NCBI RefSeq assembly: GCF_004362195.1
Contig: NZ_SNWG01000001.1
Span: forward strand, 2,232,001-2,296,000
Length of the DNA stretch: 64,000 bases
Direction: 5' to 3'
From: Microbacterium sp. BK668
GTDB lineage: Bacteria > Actinomycetota > Actinomycetes > Actinomycetales > Microbacteriaceae
Position numbers and translations under genes: made by a program
Shown here: positions 25,901 to 33,720 of the stretch, one piece after another
Layout of the letters: each line of letters starts with the position of its first letter
Numbering within the stretch: the stretch's first letter is position 1
Notes under the pieces: model-generated
Told to the model about the DNA's origin: nothing
Databases searched by the model: none
What the model saw: the letters and a program-made list of their open reading frames with translations, nothing else

Positions 25901-26219
25901 CAAGGTCCTCGACGATGCGCAGCTCGCCGCGTATCAGCTCGCGTACCTGGAGGGGCTCGTGCCCGGCGCCCAGGCGGCGGTGAATGCCGGCGCGCGCCTC
26001 ATCGTGCTGTCGAAGACGACGCAGAAGGCCCCGCACTACCGACTCGCGAGGCAGGCGCCGATGGACGCGGCGGCCCGCGCCGCCTTCCTCGACGCGATCT
26101 CCACGGCGGCGAACGCCATGGCCTCGGACCGGTTCGAGGCGCCGATCGACGCGCACTGCGCGACCTCCCGCTTCGGCGTGTGCGCGCTCCACACGGTGAA
26201 GGCGGTGTCGGCTTCATGA
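22953..26219 (+). CDS. adnA: AdnA-type helicase-nuclease subunit (UvrD/Rep plus PD-(D/E)XK)
   Basis: A 1088-residue subunit of an AdnAB-like double-strand break resection machine. The N-terminal SF1 motor has Walker A GAPGTGKTT and a Walker B reading LIDDAQE in place of DExQ, consistent with the less active AdnA motor. The C-terminal RecB-like nuclease has VDLKTGRSE (D-x-K) and a later Gln/Tyr motif DDAQLAAYQLAYLEG. One Cys precedes the nuclease (KTFTDCGLDW) and the tail has CATSRFGVC, not the CxxCxxxxxC expected for a 4Fe-4S staple. Its stop overlaps the adnB start (ATGA), so the subunits are made together. Confidence 0.88.
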   Translation: MKPAPCLDAAQRVVVGLPAEASGTVVGAPGTGKTTALIARVGRLLGELGLSADDVLVLTPTRQTATALRDTLGAGLDLATPGPLARSVASFAFQVVRAAAVAAHGAPPQLLTAGDQDRIIAELLAGDEEDASAGRRDRWPEGLGPALRASRQFRAELRALSAECSERAIPLDELEAVGRAYDRPAWASAASFLREYRDVLASMRSAHRDPAELVREAAALLAAAPLGEEGESTLGPAARLKVVLIDDAQELTPGGVSLVRALRRRGIAVMALGDPDIGSGAFRGASASLFAEVADELGALWVLEEPHRTSPALTRLSRSVTEAIGASGTVAHRRPPGSPVPDDGSVVSIVAPSPFEEIDRVARLLREWHVLHDVPWSRLAVIAHDARQVADLEVELAAREVPTRAGALSRPLGGESVVRDLVEFVLLGIAAPADRSYESLTAALLSPFGGLDAVSLRRLRARLRHAELAEGGTRVARDLLCEAMEHPLELAALDSPEARAAERVAMTLTQVFASAERGADVHALLWTVWDRARDISGRPLAAVWREIAGGSGVFSAEANRALDALVALFDAAKRFVERAPRESPVVFLRRILDSAVPEDILTAPDRTESVSVLTPASALGAEFDGVVIAGMQDGVWPNLRPRGGTLSGWRLADDVAAWRAGREAPLVPGAVDRRREALHDELRLFVRALSRARTRLAVTAVDDDDRGPSPLLSFLPDPDDAGFDAAEAQHPLTLRGLVALHRRTLTTTSSAAAREHAAGQLAVLSREGVPGAAPDQWFGIAGPSITGPLRDPERAPVPVSPSKLKTFTDCGLDWAIRALGGDTRTWSAGAGTILHAAMEEVPSGDLEELRTVVDSRWGELEFEAEWLSRKERAWAETLIGRLNRYLHAFHAHDGRIIGAEARFRIAVGMDAGPGEVPPVRVVEDGVRVGDGRWALLSGSIDRVEVYPAGRGEALPADDSASGAERVVIVDLKTGRSEARVSDDKVLDDAQLAAYQLAYLEGLVPGAQAAVNAGARLIVLSKTTQKAPHYRLARQAPMDAAARAAFLDAISTAANAMASDRFEAPIDAHCATSRFGVCALHTVKAVSAS

Positions 26220-29200
26220 CGACGACCCTGACTGTCGACGAGCTCGAGGAGTTCGGCGCCGCACCTTCGTGGGAGGGACCCCGGTCGATCCCGGCGGGCA
26301 TCATCGCCGTCGCGCTCGGGCTCCCGCGCCCGACGCCCGATCAGGCCGCCGTGATCGAGGCGCCGCCCGCGCCGGCGATCGTCATCGCGGGAGCGGGGAG
26401 CGGCAAGACCGAGACGATGGCGGGCCGCGTGGTGTGGCTCGTCGCGAACGGACACGTGCGCGCCGACGAGGTGCTGGGCCTCACCTTCACGCGCAAGGCG
26501 GCTGGCGAGCTGGCCGAGCGCATCCAGCGCCGCCTCGCGACGGTCGGCGAGTACGACCGTCGCGGACTCCTTCCGCACCTGGAGGAGATCGAGGCGCGCG
26601 GCGACCTCGCACAGTTCTGGGAGTCTCACGCGCTGTCGTCGCCCCGCGACCGTCAGGCTGCCTTCGGCGCCATGCTGGACCGCTTGGCCGTCGAGTTCGG
26701 CACCCGAGAACGGCCCGGCAGCACCGCCGACGCGCTTCTCGAGCGGGCGCGGGTCGCCACCTACAACTCGTTCGCCGACGGCATCGTCCGAGAGCACGGC
26801 GCTCGGATCGGCCGCGATCCGGACTCCGCGCTTCTCAGCCAGTCCGGCTCGTGGCTGCTCGCCCGGCGCGTCGTCATCGCCTCGCAGGACGAGCGACTCG
26901 CCGATCGCGAGGAGGCGTTCTCGAGCGTCGTCGATGCGGTCCATCGCCTCGCCGGCGAGGTGCTCGACAACCGGGTCGACCTCGCGGAGCTCGCCGGCTT
27001 CGGGCAGCGGTGGGCGAGCCGCCTCGCCGACGTCCGCTGCCGCCTCAAAGTCGAGCAGACGCGGGTCGACGACGCGCGGAAGAACCTCGGTGCCCTCCCC
27101 GTCCTCGCGGGTCTCCTCGCCGACTACGCCGCTCGTAAGCGTGCCGACGACACCCTCGACTTCGCCGATCAGGTCGCGGGCGCCCTGCAGATCGTCGAGG
27201 CGGCTCCGGATGTCGCGGCCGAGCTGCGCGATCAGTACCGCGTGGTGCTCCTCGACGAGTACCAGGACACCTCCGTCATCCAGACCGACCTGCTCGCCGC
27301 GATCTTCCACGACACGCCCGTAATGGCCGTCGGCGACCCCCAGCAGTCGATCTACGGCTGGCGGGGCGCATCTGCCGACAATCTCACGGCGTTCCCTCGC
27401 GCCTTCGCCCGCACGACGACCCCGAGCACGCACCGTCTCATGATCAGCTGGCGCAACGATCGCGGCATCCTCGACGCGGCGAACGCCATCCTCGCGGGCG
27501 CCGCGGCGGGGCCGGTCGACGTCGATCCTCTGGTGGCACGACCCGGCGCCGGCGGAGGACGCGTCGAGCACTTCTTCGGTGCATCGGTCGACGTCGAGGC
27601 GCAGCACGTCGCCGAGTGGTTCGCGAGCGTCCGCGCCGAGGATGCCGGGCGGACCGCCGCACCGCACTCGGGCGCCGTCCTGTTCCGCACGAAGCGGCAC
27701 ATGCAGCTCTTCTCCGACGCGCTGAACCGCGCGGGGGTTCCCAACCGCATCCTCGGGCTCGGCGGACTGCTGTCGGCGCCCGAGGTCGTCGACGTCGTCT
27801 CCGCGCTGCGCGTCGTGCACGATCCGTCCCAGGGATCGGCGCTGCTGCGCCTGCTCTCCGGGCCGAGATTCGAGATCGGCGTGCCCGATCTCGCCGCCCT
27901 GCACTCGCTGGCAGAGACCCTGTCGCGCCGGGACGCCACCCTCACGCCGTTCGACGACGAGCTCGCCCAGCGCGTCCGCGGGTCGGCGGGCGCCGACGAG
28001 CAGGTGTCGATCATCGACGCGCTCGAGTTCGTCCGTCGTTCGGCCGATGACTACCGCCTCCTCGCGGGGATCTCCCCGCAGGGGAGGGCGCGCCTGCGCG
28101 AGGCGGGGGAGCTCTTCGAACGTCTCCGCCGCGCCGTCGGCCAGCCGATCCCCGACCTCATCCGCATGATCGAGCTCGAACTCCGGCTCGACGTCGAGCT
28201 GGCGGCGAATGAGACGCGCGGACCGGCCCGCATCGCATCGTCGCGGCTGCGGACCTTCCTCGACGAGGTGCGCGCATTCCTCCTCGCCGACGACCGTGGG
28301 TCGATCGGGAGTCTCCTCGCCTGGCTCGACCATGCCGAAGAGACCGACGAGCTCATGCCGCGTCCCGAGCCCCCGGAGCCGGGTGTCGTGCAACTGCTGA
28401 CGATCCATGGAGCGAAGGGCCTGGAGTGGGATGCCGTCGCCGTCGTCCGGCTCGTCGAGCAGGAGCTGCCGAAGGCTCCGCGGACGGTCGCGGGATGGCT
28501 CGGATTCGGCGTCCTGCCCTACGAGCTGCGCGGCGACCGCGCCGCCCTGCCGCGCCTGGCGTGGACGCACGCCGATGACGACGCCGATCTCGCTCCCGCG
28601 ATCGAGGACTTCCGCGAGGCCGATCGTCACCACCAGGAGCGCGAGGAGCGCCGCCTCGCCTACGTCGCCGTCACCCGCGCACGGACCGACCTGCTGCTGA
28701 CCGGCGCGCACTGGGCGGGACAGCAGTCGGCGCGCAAGCCCAGCCGCTACCTCCAGGACATGCTCCGCGCCCTTTCGCGCGACGAGATCGACGTGGAGGA
28801 TCCGGGGGACAACCCCTACCTCGAGCAGGGCGGCCGCGTCTTGAGTTGGCCCCTCGATCCCCTGGGGGATCGCCGCGCGGCCGTGGAGCGTGCGGCGAGC
28901 GACGTGAGAGCCGCCGCACACAGCACACCCCGTCCCGACGATGTGCTCGAGCCGCTTCTCAGGGAGGCGGAGCGTCGTCGGCGCGGCCAGCCGGCGCATG
29001 CGCCCGCTCGTATCGGCGCCTCACGGTTCAAGGACTTCGTCGGCGACTACGGCGGGACGGTGCGGTCGATCGCCCGGCCGATCCCGGAGCGTCCGTACAG
29101 CCAGACGCTGCGGGGGACCCTCTTCCACGCGTGGGTGGAGCAGCGCTCCGGGCTCGCGGGCGGCGGCGGATCACTCGACGACGCGCTGTGGGAGCTCGAT

Positions 29201-29728
29201 GACGACGCTCCCGAGACCGAAGTCTCGATGGAGGAGGAGCAGGCGCTCGCCGAGCTGAAGGCGACGTTCGAGGCGTCCGAGTGGGGACCGCTGCGGCCCA
29301 TCGCGGTCGAGACCGAGATAGACATCACGCTGCCCGGCGCGGAGCAGCTGGGCCATGTGATCTGCAAGCTCGACGCCGTCTACCGACGCCCCGACCGCGG
29401 CGGGCGCATCGAGATCGTCGACTGGAAGACCGGTCGCCCGCCCACGTCGGCGGCGGAGCGTGACGCGAGGATGCTGCAGCTCGCGCTGTATCGACTCGCC
29501 TACCACAAGCGGCACGGCGTGCCTCTGGACGAGATCGACGTCGCGCTCTACTACGTCGGCGCCGACCTCGTGATCCGGTCCGACCGTGTCTACTCCGAGG
29601 AGGAGCTCGTCCAGCGCTGGAACGCCGCGCGAGACGCGCGCTCGGCTTCGACCTCCTCGTCGACCTCGGATTCCACCAGCGACGGAGCGAGCGACAGCTC
29701 GATCGGCGCAGTCGACACGTCTTCATAG
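26216..29728 (+). CDS. adnB: AdnB-type helicase-nuclease subunit (UvrD/Rep plus PD-(D/E)XK)
   Basis: A 1170-residue partner of AdnA. SF1A motor motifs are complete: Walker A GAGSGKTE, motif Ia LTFTRKAAGE, Walker B LLDEYQDTS, motif III GDPQQSIYGWRGA, motif V TIHGAKGLEWD and motif VI RLAYVAVTRARTD. The C-terminal nuclease carries VDWKTGRPP and the LQLALYRLAYH helix. With AdnA it would process DNA ends for recombination. The ATG at 26216 overlaps the adnA stop. The last 30 or so residues are low-complexity Ser/Thr/Asp and lie in a 139-bp antisense overlap with the next gene. Confidence 0.9.
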   Translation: MTTTLTVDELEEFGAAPSWEGPRSIPAGIIAVALGLPRPTPDQAAVIEAPPAPAIVIAGAGSGKTETMAGRVVWLVANGHVRADEVLGLTFTRKAAGELAERIQRRLATVGEYDRRGLLPHLEEIEARGDLAQFWESHALSSPRDRQAAFGAMLDRLAVEFGTRERPGSTADALLERARVATYNSFADGIVREHGARIGRDPDSALLSQSGSWLLARRVVIASQDERLADREEAFSSVVDAVHRLAGEVLDNRVDLAELAGFGQRWASRLADVRCRLKVEQTRVDDARKNLGALPVLAGLLADYAARKRADDTLDFADQVAGALQIVEAAPDVAAELRDQYRVVLLDEYQDTSVIQTDLLAAIFHDTPVMAVGDPQQSIYGWRGASADNLTAFPRAFARTTTPSTHRLMISWRNDRGILDAANAILAGAAAGPVDVDPLVARPGAGGGRVEHFFGASVDVEAQHVAEWFASVRAEDAGRTAAPHSGAVLFRTKRHMQLFSDALNRAGVPNRILGLGGLLSAPEVVDVVSALRVVHDPSQGSALLRLLSGPRFEIGVPDLAALHSLAETLSRRDATLTPFDDELAQRVRGSAGADEQVSIIDALEFVRRSADDYRLLAGISPQGRARLREAGELFERLRRAVGQPIPDLIRMIELELRLDVELAANETRGPARIASSRLRTFLDEVRAFLLADDRGSIGSLLAWLDHAEETDELMPRPEPPEPGVVQLLTIHGAKGLEWDAVAVVRLVEQELPKAPRTVAGWLGFGVLPYELRGDRAALPRLAWTHADDDADLAPAIEDFREADRHHQEREERRLAYVAVTRARTDLLLTGAHWAGQQSARKPSRYLQDMLRALSRDEIDVEDPGDNPYLEQGGRVLSWPLDPLGDRRAAVERAASDVRAAAHSTPRPDDVLEPLLREAERRRRGQPAHAPARIGASRFKDFVGDYGGTVRSIARPIPERPYSQTLRGTLFHAWVEQRSGLAGGGGSLDDALWELDDDAPETEVSMEEEQALAELKATFEASEWGPLRPIAVETEIDITLPGAEQLGHVICKLDAVYRRPDRGGRIEIVDWKTGRPPTSAAERDARMLQLALYRLAYHKRHGVPLDEIDVALYYVGADLVIRSDRVYSEEELVQRWNAARDARSASTSSSTSDSTSDGASDSSIGAVDTSS

Positions 29729-30912
29729 GACGTGGCAGCGGAGGCGGCCCCGCCGCGCACCGGCTCGCGAATCGGCTCCGAGTCCGGCTCCGAGTCCGGC
29801 GCGAGCTCGACCCGGATGTCGGCGGCCGCATCCGCGGTCTCGTCCGTCCCGTCGGTCGGGAGCCAGAGCGACAGCTCCTCGGGATCGTACGCATCGGTCT
29901 GCATCGAGGTGTCGACCGCCGGCGCCGACTCCGGTGCGCGCCCGAGCAGCGCGATCGCGGCGTCGACGTCGGTGTCGTCGTCGGGGACGAGATCGTCGCC
30001 GCGCACCCCGTCGGCGAGCGCATCGAGGAGGCCCACGGCATCGGCCACGATGTCGTCACGACCGGCCTCGTGGCCGTGCACGAGCCACTTCGCGAACTCG
30101 AGCTCGGCGTAGAGCCGCGCCCGCTCGCGCACGAGCGCGTCGGGAGCCCGGCGGGTCGCCGCGGCATACGAACGGTAGACGTCGTCGGCTGCCGCCGGCG
30201 CCGACGCGAGCCACTGCAGGTCCGTCGCCGGGTCGCCGACCTGCAGGCCGTGCCACTCCAGCAGACCCGTGACGTGGGGTACGCCGTCGACGTCTTCGAA
30301 GAGGAAGGATGCCGCGCCCGCCCCGCCGAGCACGACGGCCGACTCGAAGCGCCAGAGCCGATCGGACTCAAGCGCGCGGGTCCAGCGCTCGAGGAGGACG
30401 GCCGGGGCGGCGTGCGTCGAGCGAGCGCGGTCGGCGAGGCGGCGCGCGTCGTCCCGGATCTGGTGAGGAGTGCGCACGGGAAGGCCCTCGGTGCGGACGA
30501 TGGACAGCGGCAGGGCGTGCAGCGAGGCGAGCGCCTCGCCGACGGAAGTCGCGGCGCCGCGGCCAGGCGGCAGATGACCGGCATCGACGCGGTAGCCCGG
30601 AAGGAAGTCGACGACCACCACGCGGGCATCGCCGAGGCCTGCCTCGCCCAGGAGCTCCGGCGCTCGGAACGGCAGCAGCCCGCGCACGCCCGGGGTCAGT
30701 GCGCGCAGCGCCCGCACCTCGGCAGCGAGCTCGCCGGCGGCCTCGGAGTCGGCCGGGGCGCGCACGACCACCTTGCGTCCGTCGTCGAGCTGCGCCAGCG
30801 CGGAGTCGAAGCGACCCGCGGCGCCCTCGGTCAGGGCGCCCGCCCCGACGACGCCGACCCGGGGCAGAGCCGACGTCACGGACGCGGCTAGAGTGAGGGG
30901 AGAGCGTGCCAT
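29590..30912 (-). CDS. APH/phosphotransferase-fold protein lacking catalytic residues (likely pseudokinase)
   Basis: A 440-residue protein with an aminoglycoside/macrolide phosphotransferase fold: an N-lobe (RKVVVRAPADSEAAGELAAE), DARVVVVDFLPGYRVD, and a C-lobe ending GLQVGDPATDLQWL. The catalytic HGD loop reads VVLGGAGAASF and the metal-binding IDW reads LLEWHG, so both key acids are missing. The C-terminal 140 residues are acidic and low-complexity and overlap the end of adnB on the other strand. The ATG at 30912 follows TACCCT by 6 bp. It sits between adnB and nudC, where mycobacteria carry a different gene. A resistance kinase is unlikely. Confidence 0.75.
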   Translation of the reverse strand: MARSPLTLAASVTSALPRVGVVGAGALTEGAAGRFDSALAQLDDGRKVVVRAPADSEAAGELAAEVRALRALTPGVRGLLPFRAPELLGEAGLGDARVVVVDFLPGYRVDAGHLPPGRGAATSVGEALASLHALPLSIVRTEGLPVRTPHQIRDDARRLADRARSTHAAPAVLLERWTRALESDRLWRFESAVVLGGAGAASFLFEDVDGVPHVTGLLEWHGLQVGDPATDLQWLASAPAAADDVYRSYAAATRRAPDALVRERARLYAELEFAKWLVHGHEAGRDDIVADAVGLLDALADGVRGDDLVPDDDTDVDAAIALLGRAPESAPAVDTSMQTDAYDPEELSLWLPTDGTDETADAAADIRVELAPDSEPDSEPIREPVRGGAASAATSYEDVSTAPIELSLAPSLVESEVDEEVEAERASRAAFQRWTSSSSE

Positions 30913-30918
30913 GCGCCC

Positions 30919-30924
30919 AGGGTA
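30919..30924 (-). promoter_or_regulatory. TACCCT -10 box, leaderless start of the pseudokinase gene
   Basis: Minus-strand TACCCT lies 6 bp before ATG 30912. Confidence 0.5.
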
Positions 30925-31021
30925 GGTCGGGCCGCGCCGTGCAGCCCCCACGCCACGCCCTGGCACGCCGAGCCCGCCGACGACCGCCGCACGCGGCTCC
31001 CGACGACGCAGGAAGTGCTGC

Positions 31022-31954
31022 ATGACGACGCCCGCCGGCTCCTTCCCCGCTCTTGCGGACTCCGGCATCGATCGTGCCGCCGAGGAGCGCTCGACGGGGG
31101 GCCTGCTCGAGGGGCTGCGGGCGGATGCCGCGTCCCACGTGCTCGTCCTCCACGGCGATGCCGCACCGCTCACCTCGTCGGACGCCGCGGAGGGGAAGCA
31201 TCCGTCGCTCCACTTCGTGTCGCCGGCCGAGGTGCCGACCGGCGGCGAATGGGCGTTCCTCGGGCGCGACGCCGCCGGTCGCGCGATCCTCTCCGCCTCG
31301 TTCCCGCGGGAGGCCGAAGCGCCCTTCGACGCCCCCGGCGGGTGGGGCGGTCTGCGGCTCGTGGGCGGCGACCTCCCCGCGTCCCAGGGCGGGCTCTTCG
31401 TCGAGGCGCTGAGTCTCGGGCGCTGGCTGCTGGACGCGCCGTACTGCCCCGCGTGCGGAACCCGCACCGAGGTGCGGAGTGCGGGGTGGTCTCGCCGGTG
31501 CCCCTCCTGCGGTCGCGAGCACTTCCCCCGCACCGATCCGGCCGTCATCGTCGCCATCACGAGTGCGCAGGATCCCGACGCCCTGCTGCTGGGATCGAAC
31601 GCGCTGTGGGGTCCGAACCGCTACTCGTGCTTCGCGGGCTTCGCCGAGGCGGGGGAGTCCCTCGAATCCGCCGTCGTGCGCGAAGTGGAGGAGGAGTCGG
31701 GGGTGGTCGTGCACGATCTCCGCTATCGGGGTTCGCAGGCGTGGCCGTACCCGCGCTCCCTCATGGTGGGCTTCCTCGCGACGGCGATCGACGACGCCCG
31801 GGCCGAGGCGGACGGCGAGGAGATCGTCGAGGTCCGCTGGTTCACGCGCGACGAGATCGGCGCTGCGCTCGCGGGGGAGAGCGACCTGCTCCTGCCCGGA
31901 CGCGCGTCGATCGCGCATCGGCTGATCTCCGGCTGGCACGCGGGAGCGTCGTGA
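31022..31954 (+). CDS. nudC: NAD(+) diphosphatase (NudC-type Nudix hydrolase)
   Basis: A 310-residue Nudix enzyme that cleaves NAD(H) to NMN(H) and AMP and, in relatives, removes NAD caps from RNA 5' ends. A zinc ribbon (CPACGTRTE ... RCPSCGREHFPRTDP) precedes the Nudix box GFAEAGESLESAVVREVEEE. The NudC-specific motif reads SQAWPYPRS. The N-terminal domain (about 1-130) is the poorly conserved NudC-like part. The ATG at 31022 has a GGAAG ribosome site. Its stop overlaps the uvrD2 GTG start (GTGA), so the two are coupled. Confidence 0.93.
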   Translation: MTTPAGSFPALADSGIDRAAEERSTGGLLEGLRADAASHVLVLHGDAAPLTSSDAAEGKHPSLHFVSPAEVPTGGEWAFLGRDAAGRAILSASFPREAEAPFDAPGGWGGLRLVGGDLPASQGGLFVEALSLGRWLLDAPYCPACGTRTEVRSAGWSRRCPSCGREHFPRTDPAVIVAITSAQDPDALLLGSNALWGPNRYSCFAGFAEAGESLESAVVREVEEESGVVVHDLRYRGSQAWPYPRSLMVGFLATAIDDARAEADGEEIVEVRWFTRDEIGAALAGESDLLLPGRASIAHRLISGWHAGAS

Positions 31955-33720
31955 ACGATCCGGTCCTCGAGGCGCTGGACGAACGGCAGCGCGAGGCGGC
32001 CACGACGCTGCGCGGACCCGTCGCCGTCCTCGCCGGCGCCGGCACGGGGAAGACCCGCGTCATCACGCACCGCATCGCCCACGGGGTGGACTCCGGCGCG
32101 TACTCCCCGAACCGCGTCATGGCCGTCACGTTCACGGCGAAGGCGGCCGGCGAGATGCGCGGGCGCCTGCGGGCGCTCGGCATCCCGGGCGTCGCGGCGC
32201 GCACCTTCCACGCGGCCGCGCTCGCCCAGCTCAACTTCTTCTGGCCGACGCTCACCGGCGACACCATGCCGTCGATCGTCGACAACAAGGTGCGGCTGCT
32301 GGCGCACGCCGCCGACTCCCTCGGGATCGAGCCCGACGTGGCGACGCTGCGGGACGTCGCGAGCGGGATCGAGTGGAGGAAGGTCACCCTGCGCAGCATC
32401 GACGCGTACGCCGCGGCTCGTCCTCAGGGGGTCGGGCGGCTCGAGGCGGGCCGGGTGGCGGACCTGCAGCGCGCCTACGAGAAGCTCAAGGACGCGCGCC
32501 GGCAGCTGGACTTCGAGGACGTGCTCCTGGCCTGCTGCGGGATGCTGGAAGCGGAGCCGCAGGTCGTGATGGCCGTGCGCGAGCAGTACCGCCACTTCAC
32601 CGTCGATGAGTTCCAGGACGTATCGCCGCTGCAGCACCGGCTCCTCGAACTATGGCTCGGAGACCGGCGAGACCTGTGCGTCGTCGGGGACGCGAGCCAG
32701 ACGATCTATTCGTTCGCGGGGGCGGACGCGCGGTTCCTGCTCGACTTCGAGTCCCGCTACGAGGGCGCGAAGGTCGTGCGGCTGGAGCGGAACCACCGGT
32801 CTGAGGGCGCGATCCTCGCCGTCGCGAACGCCCTCATGCGGGATCGGCCCGGAGCGCTCGTCCTCGCGCCGGCGCGGGACGACCTCCCGCCCGCCGCCGA
32901 GCCGCCCACCGTCGCCGCCTACGAGGACGACGTGGCCGAGGCCCGCGGTGTGGCCGACCGCATCCGGCGTCTCCTCGATGCCGGCGCGGATCCTCGGCAG
33001 ATCGCCGTGCTCTACCGCGCTCACGCCCAGTCGGCGGAGATCGTCAAGGCCCTCGCCGACGCCGGCATCCCGACGAGCGTGCTGGGCGGCCGGCGGTTCT
33101 TCGACATCCCCGAGGTGCGCCAGGCGGTGATGGCCCTGCGTGGCGCGGCCGTCGCTCCGCAGGACGATGACTTCCTCCAGAGCGTCCGCGACGTCCTGCG
33201 CTCCCTCGGCCTGACGGGCGAGCCGCCGCAGGCGGGCGGTGCGCTGCGGGACGCCTGGGAGGCGCGCGCCGCCCTCCTGCGGCTCGCCGAGGAGGCGCCG
33301 GACGGGACCACTCTGCGCGGATTCACCGACGACCTGCTCGCGCGCGCTAAGGCGCAGGACGAGCCGGCCCTCCGCACGGTGACCCTGGCGACGCTGCACG
33401 CCGCGAAGGGTCTCGAGTGGGATCACGTCCACCTGGTCGGCCTGGCGGAGGGTCTGCTGCCGATCGGCTACGCGACCACGTTCGAGCAGATCGAGGAGGA
33501 GCGGCGGCTCGCCTATGTCGGCATCACGCGGGCCGCGCGTACGCTCTCGCTGTCATGGTCGCCGGGACTTCGTGGACGGGCGCCATCGCGATTCCTGAGA
33601 GAGATCGGCACCGGCACGCTGCGTGCGGTCGATGGGTCCGCGTCGTCCGAGCCCCGGACGCGGCGTGGATCGTCACCGACTTCGACGAGCGCCGCTCAGG
33701 GTGCCGCTCGGCGTCGCTGA
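31951..33720 (+). CDS. uvrD2: SF1 DNA helicase, UvrD2-like, without HRDC domain
   Basis: A 589-residue UvrD/PcrA-type helicase. It shows Walker A GAGTGKTRV, FTAKAAGEM, Walker B VDEFQDVS, GDASQTIYSFAGAD, TLHAAKGLEWD and RLAYVGITRAAR. Mycobacterial UvrD2 continues into an HRDC domain and a tetracysteine motif; here the protein ends soon after motif VI with a Ser/Thr/Arg-rich tail. That tail lies antisense to the conserved 3' end of the next gene (197-bp overlap). The GTG start overlaps the nudC stop. The motor is complete, so activity is expected, but its partner or loading domain is missing. Confidence 0.87.
   Translation: MNDPVLEALDERQREAATTLRGPVAVLAGAGTGKTRVITHRIAHGVDSGAYSPNRVMAVTFTAKAAGEMRGRLRALGIPGVAARTFHAAALAQLNFFWPTLTGDTMPSIVDNKVRLLAHAADSLGIEPDVATLRDVASGIEWRKVTLRSIDAYAAARPQGVGRLEAGRVADLQRAYEKLKDARRQLDFEDVLLACCGMLEAEPQVVMAVREQYRHFTVDEFQDVSPLQHRLLELWLGDRRDLCVVGDASQTIYSFAGADARFLLDFESRYEGAKVVRLERNHRSEGAILAVANALMRDRPGALVLAPARDDLPPAAEPPTVAAYEDDVAEARGVADRIRRLLDAGADPRQIAVLYRAHAQSAEIVKALADAGIPTSVLGGRRFFDIPEVRQAVMALRGAAVAPQDDDFLQSVRDVLRSLGLTGEPPQAGGALRDAWEARAALLRLAEEAPDGTTLRGFTDDLLARAKAQDEPALRTVTLATLHAAKGLEWDHVHLVGLAEGLLPIGYATTFEQIEEERRLAYVGITRAARTLSLSWSPGLRGRAPSRFLREIGTGTLRAVDGSASSEPRTRRGSSPTSTSAAQGAARRR

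Noticed and set aside
26036..28999. A 987-codon open frame on the minus strand
   Set aside because: It is antisense to adnB, which has a full set of helicase motifs. The antisense translation shows only biased composition.
29590..30912. A macrolide or aminoglycoside phosphotransferase resistance gene
   Set aside because: The fold is right but the HGD and IDW catalytic residues are missing, so a resistance-enzyme label is not supported.
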